Source: Paenibacillus sp. FSL R7-0273 (lineage in GTDB: Bacteria; Bacillota; Bacilli; Paenibacillales; Paenibacillaceae). From it: a stretch of DNA of 64,000 bases. The stretch lies in assembly GCF_000758625.1 (NCBI RefSeq), contig NZ_CP009283.1:3607501-3671500 (forward strand). The letters are read 5' to 3'. The notes under the pieces were generated by a model that was given only the letters and a program-made list of their open reading frames with translations, had not been told where the DNA came from and did not search any database. Each line of letters begins with the position of its first letter. Within the stretch, counting starts at the first letter, position 1. Both the position numbers and the translations under genes were made by a program. Positions 35,121-43,851 of this stretch are shown here, piece by piece.

Positions 35121-35804
35121 CTAAATAAGAACATAAGTAGCTCTTAACGGACCGTGAACGCCGACTACGAGCTTCATTTCAATATCCGCGGAATTGGAAG
35201 GCCCGGAGATAAAGTTGATGGATGAGCCGACCGGCTCGCCTGCCTCAATGCGGCGGTTCAGGTCAGCGGCAGCCTGTGTAGACCGCAGTACAATACGTTC
35301 CTTTTCAATAACGGCAATATAATGCTCAGGTAAAAAATGCAGCGAGCGCCCCTGATCAGGCCTGCTCTCAATAACGACGGTGCCTGACTCGGCAAGTACA
35401 TAGTCGGCAAAAATAATGGCTGTATTGGCTGCTTCGGCGCGGCTGATATTGCCCTCACGGCCGGAGGCTTCAGTCCATACAGATGAGTCCGGAAAGCTGA
35501 GTTCATAGCGGTTAAACCGCGGGTCTCCCGAGGTCATTACCGGTCCGCCGCCGTTGGCTGCGATCAGATCATCAAGCGTCTTCTGCAGAAGCTCCGGTGT
35601 AGATTCAATAAGCTGGGTGTGGATGAAGAAGCACTGCTCCTTCAGCATATCTATCAGATCGTCACTGGTAAGAGTTCCATAGCTGTCGGGAATCATACCC
35701 TTAATATCCGGACGCTTAACGTCGTATGCGCGCTCCCGGCCGAGACTGGAAGCCACCCGGTTCAGAAAGGATTCCCTGTTGCTGTTTTTATTTATGGCAG
35801 TCAT
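35121..35804 (-). CDS. lutC: Lactate utilization protein C
   Basis: A 227-aa LutC/YkgG (LUD domain) protein, third component of the iron-sulfur L-lactate oxidation complex LutABC, which converts L-lactate to pyruvate. The C-terminal motif [20 protein letters not shown] is characteristic. The ATG at 35804 has GGAGG 7-11 nt upstream and overlaps the lutB stop (ATGA). The much longer frame to 36137 is only a shadow of lutB. Confidence 0.92.
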   Translation of the reverse strand: MTAINKNSNRESFLNRVASSLGRERAYDVKRPDIKGMIPDSYGTLTSDDLIDMLKEQCFFIHTQLIESTPELLQKTLDDLIAANGGGPVMTSGDPRFNRYELSFPDSSVWTEASGREGNISRAEAANTAIIFADYVLAESGTVVIESRPDQGRSLHFLPEHYIAVIEKERIVLRSTQAAADLNRRIEAGEPVGSSINFISGPSNSADIEMKLVVGVHGPLRATYVLI

Positions 35805-37228
35805 TGTTTTGTACCTCCCTGACGTTCCTTCATCCAAGTACGGAAGCTGTCCGCTTGCTTGACTGGCTGATTCAGATCGCGTACGCCAACCCAGCCCTGG
35901 ATCAGGCCAGGTCCCCGGACGATTCTGCCGTGTTTGCTCATCATCCGGCTGCCCGGATTGGCTAGCCGAAGCACCTTGCCGAACATGGAAGGGGAGGAGA
36001 GCAGCCGGCTTGCCGCTTTCATCTGGAAGCGGTCGGCAGCGCCGGTCCGCTTCTCCTTCACGATATTTTGCCGGTGCATAATGAGCTGCTCGTGCAGCGG
36101 GATTTTGACCGGACAGACATCTGTGCAGGCTCCGCACAGGCTGGAGGCGTAGGGCAGCTCCTTATAATCATCATATCCGCCAAGCAGCGGTGTAATGACC
36201 GCACCGATCGGGCCGGGATAGATGGAGCCGTAAGCATGCCCGCCGATATGCCGGTAGACCGGGCAGACGTTCAGGCAGGCACCGCAGCGGATGCATTGTA
36301 AGGCTTCGTTGAATTCGCTTCCCAGAATCTCGGACCGGCCGTTATCGACGACCACGAGATGGAATTCATCAGGTCCGTCGCTTTCTCCCGCTGCCTTGGG
36401 CCCCATAACGGTGATATAGCTGGTCAGCTTTTGCCCGACAGCGCTCCGGCACAGCAGATTGTCCAGCACCTCCATTTCCTCCATGGTCGGTACAATCCGC
36501 TCCATCCCCATAACAGCGATCTGGGTCTTGGGAATAGCGGCAGTCAGATCACCGTTGCCTTCATTGGTTACCAGATTGATTGCCCCCATATTGGCTACGG
36601 CAAAATTGCAGCCGGTTATCCCGACATCCGCCTCCAGAAATTTCTGGCGCAGAACTGTACGGGCGTGACGGGCCAGCTTCTCCGGGCTTTCATCTCCTGT
36701 ATAACCAAGCTTTTCTGTGAATACCCGCTTAATCTGGTTTCGGTCTTTATGAAGGGCGGGTGCCACGATATGTGAAGGCGGGTCCCAGTCATCGATCTGC
36801 AATATATATTCGCCAAGATCGGTCTCGATCAGGTCACAGCCGGCTTCGAGCAGCACCTTGTTCATTTCAATTTCCTCAGTGACCATAGACTTTGATTTGA
36901 CGATTTTTCGGGCCTGCTTCGAGACGACAACGTCCCGGATATAGCTGCTGGCCTCTTCCTTGGTTGCGGCAAAATAGATATGACCGCCTTTGGCCTCAAT
37001 GTTATCTGCCAGCTGGTTCAGATAGAAATCCAGGTTCTTCAGGGTATGCTGGCGGATGGTCTTGCCGACAAGCCTCCAGGCCTCCCAGTCCCCGAGAGCG
37101 GTAGCGGCAGTAAGCCGTCTGGTCTTAAGGCTGTCCTGTGCGGAGCTTACGGCACTGCGCATAAAAGCATTACCGATCCCGTCCGCCGTCCGTTCGCCGA
37201 ATTCCCTTTTATCAGTCTTCAGGCTCAT
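35801..37228 (-). CDS. lutB: Lactate utilization iron-sulfur protein B
   Basis: A 475-aa LutB protein. An N-terminal LUD domain is followed by two 4Fe-4S ferredoxin motifs near residues 310-385, [15 protein letters not shown] and CGACTDVCP, which carry electrons from lactate oxidation. The tail is basic and probably binds partners. It overlaps lutA and lutC by ATGA on both sides, so the three subunits are translated from one message. Confidence 0.94.
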   Translation of the reverse strand: MSLKTDKREFGERTADGIGNAFMRSAVSSAQDSLKTRRLTAATALGDWEAWRLVGKTIRQHTLKNLDFYLNQLADNIEAKGGHIYFAATKEEASSYIRDVVVSKQARKIVKSKSMVTEEIEMNKVLLEAGCDLIETDLGEYILQIDDWDPPSHIVAPALHKDRNQIKRVFTEKLGYTGDESPEKLARHARTVLRQKFLEADVGITGCNFAVANMGAINLVTNEGNGDLTAAIPKTQIAVMGMERIVPTMEEMEVLDNLLCRSAVGQKLTSYITVMGPKAAGESDGPDEFHLVVVDNGRSEILGSEFNEALQCIRCGACLNVCPVYRHIGGHAYGSIYPGPIGAVITPLLGGYDDYKELPYASSLCGACTDVCPVKIPLHEQLIMHRQNIVKEKRTGAADRFQMKAASRLLSSPSMFGKVLRLANPGSRMMSKHGRIVRGPGLIQGWVGVRDLNQPVKQADSFRTWMKERQGGTKQ

Positions 37229-37977
37229 GAGGAGAGGCCTCCTTTGGCTGCGGCTGGTTCGCCGGTATGGTTCAATACCTCAGCAATATGCATGATTTTG
37301 ATAGGGACCCCTTTGCGGGACAGCCGGCCGCCGATGTTCAGCAGGCAGCCCATGTCTGCGCTAATGAGAATATCTGCCCCTGTCTCCATTACACTTTCGC
37401 ATTTTTCATCCACCATCTGGCTGGAGATGTCCGGCATTTTCACCGAAAAGGTTCCGCCAAAGCCGCAGCAGTTGTCGCTGTTCTTCAGCGGCTCAAGCTG
37501 CAGTCCGCGGACCTGCTCAAGCAGCTGGTACGGTGTTTCCTTTTCACCAAGCAGTCTGGTCATATGGCAGGAACGGTGATAGGTTGCCGTACCCTCAAGC
37601 CTTGCTCCTACATCCGTAATCCCCAGGACTCTGACGATGAATTGGGTGAATTCGTACGATTTTTCTTTTAAGGCAACCGCTTTCAATTCCCAGTCCGGAT
37701 CTCCTTTAAAAATCTTCGGGTACTCATGGAACATGGCAATGCAGGAGCCGGAGGGGCCGACGACATAATCTGAATGCTCAAAGGCGAGCATCATATTTTT
37801 CATAGCCAGCTTGGAATCCTCCAGATACCCGCTGTTATACGTGGGCTGGCCGCAGCAGACCTGCGAAGCCGGAAAATCAAGCTCACAGCCAAGCCTTTCA
37901 AGGACTTCAACCATTGCTTTTCCCGCTGCGGGGGTCATTAGGTCTACTAAACAAGTCGAAAAGATGCTTACTTTCAT
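37225..37977 (-). CDS. lutA: Lactate utilization protein A (CCG-domain oxidoreductase)
   Basis: A 250-aa protein with two cysteine-rich CCG domains: [11 protein letters not shown] near residues 40-50 and [11 protein letters not shown] near 175-190, plus CLVDLMTP near the N-terminus. These bind an iron-sulfur cluster in heterodisulfide-reductase-like and LutA proteins. The start at 37977 has GGAGGA 7 nt upstream; an in-frame ATG at 37995 has no SD. First gene of lutABC, divergent from aldA. No lutR or lactate permease gene is adjacent. Confidence 0.93.
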   Translation of the reverse strand: MKVSIFSTCLVDLMTPAAGKAMVEVLERLGCELDFPASQVCCGQPTYNSGYLEDSKLAMKNMMLAFEHSDYVVGPSGSCIAMFHEYPKIFKGDPDWELKAVALKEKSYEFTQFIVRVLGITDVGARLEGTATYHRSCHMTRLLGEKETPYQLLEQVRGLQLEPLKNSDNCCGFGGTFSVKMPDISSQMVDEKCESVMETGADILISADMGCLLNIGGRLSRKGVPIKIMHIAEVLNHTGEPAAAKGGLSS

Positions 37978-38047
37978 TCCTGTTCCTCCAATCACGACGT
38001 TGGTATTTATAGCTTAACTCAAGAAGTCAATGAAAAACAACATAAAA

Positions 38048-38064
38048 ACACATATAAAATGTGT
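38048..38064. promoter_or_regulatory. Inverted repeat in the lutABC-aldA control region
   Basis: ACACAT (38048-38053), 5-nt spacer, ATGTGT (38059-38064), just upstream of the aldA -35 box. Possible operator. Confidence 0.4.
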
Positions 38065-38070
38065 ATGTTG

Positions 38071-38099
38071 TTGACATAAAATGTTGTTAGCGTTTACAC
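38071..38099 (+). promoter_or_regulatory. Promoter of aldA
   Basis: Consensus TTGACA (38071-38076), then a weak -10 (TTACAC) at 17 nt spacing, overlapped by the cre site. A strong -35 and weak -10 suggest control by an activator or repressor. Confidence 0.55.
38085..38098. promoter_or_regulatory. cre site (CcpA) between lutABC and aldA
   Basis: TGTTAGCGTTTACA matches all fixed positions of the cre consensus TGWNANCGNTNWCA. It covers the -10 region of the aldA promoter, the position for CcpA repression when preferred sugars are present. Confidence 0.75.
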
Positions 38100-38143
38100 T
38101 GGAGAGGAAGTGATGGAATAATTTATCTTGAGGGGGAGTACAA

Positions 38144-39589
38144 GTGGAAAAGCATTTGATGTATATCAACGGCCAATTTACCGAATCAGAAACCCAAGAG
38201 TGGATGGATGTTACCAACCCGTCAACCGATGAAGTTATTTCACAGGTACCCAAAGCGACCAAAAATGACGTCGTGCGTGCTATCGATGCTGCTGATGCAG
38301 CACAGTCAGCCTGGGAAGAAACCCCTGCGGTAGAAAGAGGAAGATATCTGCACGCCATCGCGGACGGAATCCGGGCTGAGGCGGACAGCATTGCCAGGCT
38401 TATTTCCGAGGAAGTAGGCAAGACGCTGGAATTGTCCACAGTGGAAGTGAATTTTACGGCAGACTATCTGGATTATATGGCTGAATGGGCACGCCGCTAC
38501 GAGGGTGAGATTGTCCAGAGCGACCGCGATAACGAGAATATTTTTGTGTTCAAACGGGCCATCGGGGTAACTACAGGGATTCTGCCCTGGAATTTCCCTT
38601 TCTTCCTGATTGCCAGAAAAATGGCACCGGCGCTGATTACCGGTAATACGATTGTAGTTAAGCCGAGTGTGGAGTCACCTAATAATGCTATAGCTTTTAC
38701 CAAAATTGTAGATAAAGTCGGTCTGCCAAAGGGTGTATATAACCTGGTGACAGGCAGAGGCGGCGAGGTCGGCAACGAGCTGGCCAGCAACCCGAAGGTG
38801 GGCATGGTCAGCCTGACAGGCAGCGTTCCGGCCGGGCAAAAGGTAATGGAAGCCGCAGCCGAAAATATTATCAAGGTCAGCCTTGAGCTAGGCGGCAAAG
38901 CGCCGGCGATTGTAATGGCTGATGCGGATCTGGAGCTGGCGGTAAAAGCGATCGTTGATTCCCGCGTCATCAATACAGGCCAGGTATGTAACTGTGCCGA
39001 GCGTGTGTATGTGCATGAATCAATCAAAGATGAATTCACCTCACGGCTGGTTGAGGCCATGAAGGCTGTGAAGTACGGCAATCCGTTAGTTGATACCGGC
39101 ATCCAGATGGGGCCGCTGATCAACAAGGCCGCCCAGGATTCCGTGCAGCAGAAGGTGGACCGGGCTGTCGAAGAAGGCGCGAAGGTTCTGCTCGGCGGCA
39201 AAAAGGTCGAAGGCACCGGCAGCTTCTTTGAGCCGACGGTCATTGCTGATGCTACTAACAAGATGGAAATTGTGCAGGATGAGATTTTTGGTCCGGTTAT
39301 TCCGATTGTTACATTCGCGACACTGGATGAAGCGATTGAGCTGGCGAATGACAGCGAATTCGGCTTGACCTCGTCGCTCTATACGCAGAACCTGAACGTG
39401 GCGATGAAGGTGATCAAGCGGCTAAAATACGGGGAAACCTACATCAACCGCGAGAACTTTGAAGCGATGCAGGGCTTCCACGCCGGCTGGCGCAAATCCG
39501 GTATCGGCGGCGCTGACGGCAAGCACGGCCTGAATGAGTATCTGCAGACTCAGGTTGTGTACCTGCAGTATGATAAGTCGGTTAACTGA
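38144..39589 (+). CDS. aldA: Aldehyde dehydrogenase, lactaldehyde/glycolaldehyde type (AldA)
   Basis: A 481-aa NAD-dependent aldehyde dehydrogenase that closely resembles E. coli AldA along its whole length, including EWARRYEGEIVQSDR, GVTTGILPWNFPFFLIARK and NRENFEAMQGFHAGWRKSG. The catalytic Glu lies in LELGGKAP and the catalytic Cys in NTGQVCNCAE. AldA oxidises L-lactaldehyde to L-lactate and glycolaldehyde to glycolate. It is divergent from lutABC, which oxidises L-lactate, so together they would take lactaldehyde to pyruvate, as needed in fucose or rhamnose breakdown. Confidence 0.93.
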   Translation: MEKHLMYINGQFTESETQEWMDVTNPSTDEVISQVPKATKNDVVRAIDAADAAQSAWEETPAVERGRYLHAIADGIRAEADSIARLISEEVGKTLELSTVEVNFTADYLDYMAEWARRYEGEIVQSDRDNENIFVFKRAIGVTTGILPWNFPFFLIARKMAPALITGNTIVVKPSVESPNNAIAFTKIVDKVGLPKGVYNLVTGRGGEVGNELASNPKVGMVSLTGSVPAGQKVMEAAAENIIKVSLELGGKAPAIVMADADLELAVKAIVDSRVINTGQVCNCAERVYVHESIKDEFTSRLVEAMKAVKYGNPLVDTGIQMGPLINKAAQDSVQQKVDRAVEEGAKVLLGGKKVEGTGSFFEPTVIADATNKMEIVQDEIFGPVIPIVTFATLDEAIELANDSEFGLTSSLYTQNLNVAMKVIKRLKYGETYINRENFEAMQGFHAGWRKSGIGGADGKHGLNEYLQTQVVYLQYDKSVN

Positions 39590-39719
39590 TGTACGTTGAA
39601 TGAGGAATAGTAAGTGATGCACAGTTAGGGATGTACAATCGTTGATGTGTGAGTAATGGATGATTTATGCAGGATGGATACTGCAACAGAATGGTATGCA
39701 CTAATCTTATTTTAGCTAC

Positions 39720-39749
39720 AGGTCCCTGGGTTTTCCGGGGGCCTATTTT
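39720..39749 (+). terminator. Terminator downstream of aldA
   Basis: AGGTCCCTGG (39720-39729) pairs with CCGGGGGCCT (39735-39744) through ten pairs including two GU, then ATTTTC. It lies 130 nt after the aldA stop. Confidence 0.7.
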
Positions 39750-39756
39750 CGTTCAG

Positions 39757-39870
39757 ACAAAGGTAAGGGGATAGAGTAGATAGTGGGAATAGATAGTAGG
39801 GAGTAAATAGAAGATAGAAGATAGTAATAGTAGATAGCATGTGGTAAATAGTGGGGAGTGGATAATTTGT
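39757..39870. repeat. Low-complexity GATAGTA-type tract
   Basis: About 110 nt of purine-rich sequence made of degenerate AGATAG/TAGTA/GGGA units. No gene seen. It abuts the 51-bp repeat array. Confidence 0.6.
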
Positions 39871-39928
39871 AGAATTGATGGAAAAGTAACTATCATCCCT
39901 TCAACCAGAGCAGGCGAAGGGATGAAAC

Positions 39929-40252
39929 AAATCAAAGGCAAAAAGGCCCTTGATTCCGCTCACGGTGAGCGAATCGGCCAAATCAAAGGGAAAAAGGCCC
40001 TTGATTCTGCCCGCAGCAGGCGAATTGGCGAAATCAAAGGCAAAAAGGCTCTTGATTCCGCCTGTAGCAGGCGAATTGGCGAAATCAAAGGCAGAAAGGC
40101 CCTTGATTTCGCTCGCAGCAGGCGAATCGGCGAAATCAAAGGCAAAAAGGCCCTTGATTTCGCTCGCAGCAGGCGAATTGGCCAAATCAAAGGCAAAAAT
40201 GCCCTTGATTTCGCTCGCGGTAAGCTTATCTGCGAAATCAAAGGGAAAAATC
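39929..40252. repeat. 51-bp tandem repeat array, left part (seven copies)
   Basis: The core ATCAAAGG recurs at 39931, 39982, 40033, 40084, 40135, 40186 and 40237, exactly 51 nt apart. Each unit holds a hairpin, GCGAAATCAAAGGC with GCCCTTGATTTCGC in the best copies, around an A5 loop, followed by a linker CTCGCAGCAGGCGAATTG. Because 51 is a multiple of three and the unit lacks stops, several frames on both strands stay open; these frames are not evidence of a protein. The seventh copy is interrupted by the insertion sequence in its loop. Confidence 0.9.
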
Positions 40253-41816
40253 CAGACTGTTGAAAAACCATACATTCACACGACACCGCGTTAATTTGGT
40301 ATAATATAGGTAACTCTGGTGGAAAGCGCGGTGTCCTAATGCTCAACGAAAAAGATCATGGCAATAGCGGCAGTTCTCAAATGGAATTGGTTTGTCTAGA
40401 CCAATTGGTCCCTTCCGATCACCTTCTGCGTCAAATCGATAAGTACGTGGATTTTTCATTTATTACTGAAACGGTTCGTCCATTTTATGGTTCCAGTATG
40501 GGAAGGCCCTCTATTCCAGCCATCCGTTTATTTAAAATGATGTTAATTGGCTACTTGTTCGGCATTCGCTCGGAACGCCAGCTAGAAAAAGAGATTCATG
40601 TAAACCTGGCCTACCGCTGGTTTTTAGGGCTGTCCCTGACCGACCGGGTTCCCGACCACTCTACCATTAGCTGGAACCGGAATAACCGGTTTGAGGGTAC
40701 TTCTGTTTTCCAGGATATTTTTGATGAAGTCGTACGTCTAGCGATCTCCCACCACATGATTGCCGGCCGTCTGCTGATTACCGATTCTACCCATATCCAA
40801 GCCAATGCCAGTAATAATCGCTACACGCTTGAGGTTCTAAAAGAGTCGCCGCAATCCTACCTGCAGGAGCTCGAACAGGCGGTCACAGAGAGCCGGAAGA
40901 ATCATGGAAAAAAGCCTCTACCTCCTCAGTCGAAGGGGACTGAGGAGGCGGAATTAAAGAAGCAAAAACGGAGTGTGACGGACCCGGAGTGCGGCTTATT
41001 GAAGCGTAAAGGCAAACCGGAGGGCTTTTTCTACTTGGACCACCGTACCGTTGACCACAAATGTAATATGATTACCGATGTCCATGTGACTGCAGGAAAT
41101 GTGAATGATGCGACCGTCTATATGGAGCGTTTGAACCGGCAGCTGGAGACGTTTGGATTTGCAGACACGCTGGAGGCAATCGCCCTGGATTCCGGGTATA
41201 TGGTGCCGCATATTTGTAAACAAACGTCGTCCTGGATGACCGTGATTGCAGAGCGGAAAGGCCCGTCTAAACCCGGTTTTATTTCCAAAAAAGAGTTTGT
41301 TTTTGACTCGGAAAAAGAAGTCTATGTGTGTCCTGAAGGACAGTTGTTAACGTACCGGACCACCAGCCGTAATGGTTATGAAGAGTATGCCTCCCCTAAA
41401 ACGTATTGCAGCGCTTGTCCACGACTGCCCTATTGCACCGAAAACCAAAGTTGCCAGCGCGTCATCCGGCGGCATGTGTGGGAGAGCTACAAAGAGCAGG
41501 TGAGCCGAAATAAGAACAGCGCCGAAGGCGAAAAGCTCTACAAATACCGCGCTCAAACCGTGGAGCGTAGCTTTGCTGATGCCAAAAATCTGCATGGATA
41601 CCGCCGATGCCGGATGCGGGGCAGAGATAAAGTACAAGAACAGGCACTAATGACTGCAGTTGCCCAAAATTTGAAGAAGATAGCCAGGCATTTAGCCCAA
41701 AAGCAAGCTAATTCTCTCTTTTGGTGCAGAACTAACAGTCACATTCCTCCATTTGGCTATGTTTCAAGTAGATGTACGGTTTTTGCAGCTTAAAAGGAGA
41801 CTTTCTCAACAGTCTG
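40253..41816 (+). mobile_element. IS1182-like insertion sequence (1564 bp, intact)
   Basis: Ends are CAGACTGTTGAAAAA at 40253 and, inverted, CAGACTGTTGAGAAA ending at 41816. It is flanked by a 7-bp direct duplication AAAAATC (40246-40252 and 41817-41823). Removing the element and one duplication restores a perfect 51-nt spacing between repeat copies, which confirms both boundaries. One complete transposase gene is inside. Confidence 0.9.
40339..41793 (+). CDS. IS1182-family transposase
   Basis: A 484-aa DDE transposase. The N-terminal part (LVPSDHLLRQIDKYVDFSFI, about residues 20-40) and the SIPAIRLFKMMLIGYLFGIRSER region are typical of IS1182/IS5-like enzymes. Catalytic residues appear as Asp in LITDSTHIQAN, Asp in ALDSGYMVPH and Glu in TVERSFADAKN-LHGYRRCRMRG. 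A CxxC zinc-like cluster (YCSACPRLPYC) precedes the last. The frame is complete, so the element may still be active. Its base composition is less GC-rich than that of its neighbours. Confidence 0.92.
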   Translation: MLNEKDHGNSGSSQMELVCLDQLVPSDHLLRQIDKYVDFSFITETVRPFYGSSMGRPSIPAIRLFKMMLIGYLFGIRSERQLEKEIHVNLAYRWFLGLSLTDRVPDHSTISWNRNNRFEGTSVFQDIFDEVVRLAISHHMIAGRLLITDSTHIQANASNNRYTLEVLKESPQSYLQELEQAVTESRKNHGKKPLPPQSKGTEEAELKKQKRSVTDPECGLLKRKGKPEGFFYLDHRTVDHKCNMITDVHVTAGNVNDATVYMERLNRQLETFGFADTLEAIALDSGYMVPHICKQTSSWMTVIAERKGPSKPGFISKKEFVFDSEKEVYVCPEGQLLTYRTTSRNGYEEYASPKTYCSACPRLPYCTENQSCQRVIRRHVWESYKEQVSRNKNSAEGEKLYKYRAQTVERSFADAKNLHGYRRCRMRGRDKVQEQALMTAVAQNLKKIARHLAQKQANSLFWCRTNSHIPPFGYVSSRCTVFAA

Positions 41817-41938
41817 AAAAATCCCTTTGGTGAAGCCAAAAGCGGCTACTCGGATGAAATCAAAGGGAAAAGTCCCTTTGGTGAAGCCAAAAGCAGCGGC
41901 TCGGAGTGAATCAAAGGGGAAAACTCCCTTTGATTCAC
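41817..41938. repeat. 51-bp tandem repeat array, right part (rest of copy 7, copies 8 and 9)
   Basis: Continues the array: ATCAAAGG at 41859 and 41910, again 51 nt apart. The last copy has a perfect 13-bp stem, GTGAATCAAAGGG (41906-41918) with CCCTTTGATTCAC (41926-41938). The array ends 65 nt before the stop codon of the convergent GNAT gene. Confidence 0.88.
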
Positions 41939-42003
41939 TCAATCCCAGTCTGACCCGCAGCGGCTCTCCTCCGAGCAGCAGTAAATCCCCCAAGAAACGG
42001 TCC

Positions 42004-42420
42004 TTAAAGCCGCTTCTTCAGATAATACTTCGTATGCCCCTCATTCGGGCAATCCTTGATCTCGCCGAAAATCTCATAGCCCTGCTTCTGATAGAAATGC
42101 GGCGCCTGCCAGCTCATAGTGGTGAGCTCACTTACTTTGCAGCCGAGCTGCCGGGCACGGTTTTCAATTTCTGCGAGCAGGGCAGCCCCTAGACCAGTCC
42201 CTCTGCAGGCAGGATCGACTGCCAGCAGGTGCACATTTAGAATGTTCCAGGCCACATCTCCTGTTACCCCGCCCATAAAGCTATCATTTTCGTAAGCCGC
42301 AAGGGAGAGCATTGTCCGCTCATAGGCTGGAATGCTGCTATCCGCACCATGGCGGTGCTCTTCCAGTAACCTCGTTATTTCCCGCTGATTGTGTACTGCA
42401 TCCAATTCTACAATGTTCAA
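42004..42420 (-). CDS. GNAT family N-acetyltransferase
   Basis: A 138-aa single-domain acetyltransferase. The acetyl-CoA pyrophosphate loop is PACRGTGLGAALL near residues 73-85, and APHFYQKQGYE near 104-114 is motif B. The start is TTG at 42420, with AGGAGT about 9 nt upstream. The substrate is unknown. It converges on the repeat array. Confidence 0.87.
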   Translation of the reverse strand: MNIVELDAVHNQREITRLLEEHRHGADSSIPAYERTMLSLAAYENDSFMGGVTGDVAWNILNVHLLAVDPACRGTGLGAALLAEIENRARQLGCKVSELTTMSWQAPHFYQKQGYEIFGEIKDCPNEGHTKYYLKKRL

Positions 42421-42636
42421 GTGTGCTCACTCCTTCTGCCTAACTATAACACATCATAACCGCTCTGTTAGCTACCCGGTTCGCTACTCACAGTACATAT
42501 GCTTTCGCACCTGTCCACCATAAAAGTCCTTAAAAAAAAGCGGGAAAACCTGAAAAAGTCGCATACCAATCCCGGCACAGGTATCCTACAATGAAGTCAA
42601 ATCCGCATACTAAACAGAGAAAGTAGGAAAAGAGAC

Positions 42637-43794
42637 ATGCTACAAAGTAAAGAGCGCATTTGGGTGGATTCCGTAATCGGGAAAATCACAGCCAAGCTGG
42701 ATACCGTCAGTGAAAAATCAAAACACAAAATTCCTTATACCACCGTTAACGGAACGCATGATGACAAGGCGACACAAAATGTAAGCGGCTTCGATGCCGA
42801 TGGCATCTGCTGGTGGACGAACGGCTTCTGGGGCGGCATGCTGTGGCTGATGTACCATGAGACCGGCAATGACAAATACAAGGAAATCGCAAATAGATCC
42901 GAGGAGCTGCTGGATAAGTGTTTTCAGGACTTCTACGGTCTGCATCATGATGTGGGCTTCATGTGGCTGCCTACCAGTGTTGCCAGCTACAAGGTGACCA
43001 AGAATCCGGATTCCCGCAAAAGAGCGCTGCATGCCGCCAATCTGCTGGCCGGCCGGTTTAATCTGGCAGGGGGCTTCATCCGTGCCTGGAATGACCTGGA
43101 CGAGGGCGATACCAGAGGCTGGGCCATCATCGACTGCATGTTCAACATTCCGCTGCTGTACTGGGCGACCGAGGAGACGGGAGATCCGCGGTTTAAACAA
43201 ATTGCCATGCGGCATGCCGACACGGTCATGTCTACCTTCGTGCGGCCGGACGGCTCCGTACACCATATTGTCGAGTTCGATCCTTTTAACGGCGGTGTAG
43301 TACGTACATTTGGCGGTCAGGGCTATGCGGACGGCTCCTCCTGGACAAGAGGACAGACCTGGGCGCTGTATGGCTTCATGATGAGCTATATCCATACCGG
43401 CAAAGAGGAATATCTCCAGACCGCTAAGCGGATTGCCCATTATTTCATGGCTAATATCCCGGAGGACGGTGTCATTCCGCTCGATTTCCGCCAGCCGGCC
43501 GAGCCTAAGCTTGAGGATGATACGGCTGCGGCCATTGCCGCCTGCGGATTGATTGAGATTGCCAAGGCTGTAGGAGAGCTGGAGCGTGAGCTGTACCTGA
43601 ATGCTGCGCTTAAGCTGCTGCGGGCACTTGATGAACGTTCCGACTGGTCGGACGAGAATGACTGCATCATTCAAAGAGGATCTGAGGCTTATCACAAGCC
43701 GCGCAACCAGCATCATCATGCGATTATTTACGGGGACTATTATTTCATGGAAGCTATGTTCAAGCTGAAGGGGAATGACCTGTATTTGTGGTAG
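42637..43794 (+). CDS. Unsaturated glucuronyl hydrolase, glycoside hydrolase family 88
   Basis: A 385-aa (alpha/alpha)6-barrel enzyme that hydrates and removes unsaturated uronic acids from the non-reducing ends left by polysaccharide lyases. The two catalytic Asp of the Bacillus sp. GL1 enzyme (Asp88, Asp149) correspond to Asp105 (LHHDVGFMW) and Asp166 (AIIDCMFN), with the same 61-residue spacing. No signal peptide, so it acts on imported disaccharides in the cytoplasm. First gene of a glycosidase set with GH43 and a GH28 remnant. Confidence 0.92.
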   Translation: MLQSKERIWVDSVIGKITAKLDTVSEKSKHKIPYTTVNGTHDDKATQNVSGFDADGICWWTNGFWGGMLWLMYHETGNDKYKEIANRSEELLDKCFQDFYGLHHDVGFMWLPTSVASYKVTKNPDSRKRALHAANLLAGRFNLAGGFIRAWNDLDEGDTRGWAIIDCMFNIPLLYWATEETGDPRFKQIAMRHADTVMSTFVRPDGSVHHIVEFDPFNGGVVRTFGGQGYADGSSWTRGQTWALYGFMMSYIHTGKEEYLQTAKRIAHYFMANIPEDGVIPLDFRQPAEPKLEDDTAAAIAACGLIEIAKAVGELERELYLNAALKLLRALDERSDWSDENDCIIQRGSEAYHKPRNQHHHAIIYGDYYFMEAMFKLKGNDLYLW

Positions 43795-43851
43795 AAAAGC
43801 AGACAAAGCGGGCTGACCCGACTCTAAATGCAAAGTGAGGATATCTATACT

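Noticed and set aside
35805..36137. N-terminal extension of lutC
   Set aside because: It lies inside lutB in another frame; LutC similarity begins at 35804, which has its own GGAGG.
39841..40263. 140-aa plus-strand frame (and 114-128-aa frames on both strands) made of 17-residue repeats
   Set aside because: The frames arise from a 51-bp DNA repeat without stops; several frames on both strands are open equally and none has a ribosome site.
39929..41938. CRISPR array
   Set aside because: Repeats are contiguous 51-bp units with no unique spacers, and no cas genes are near.
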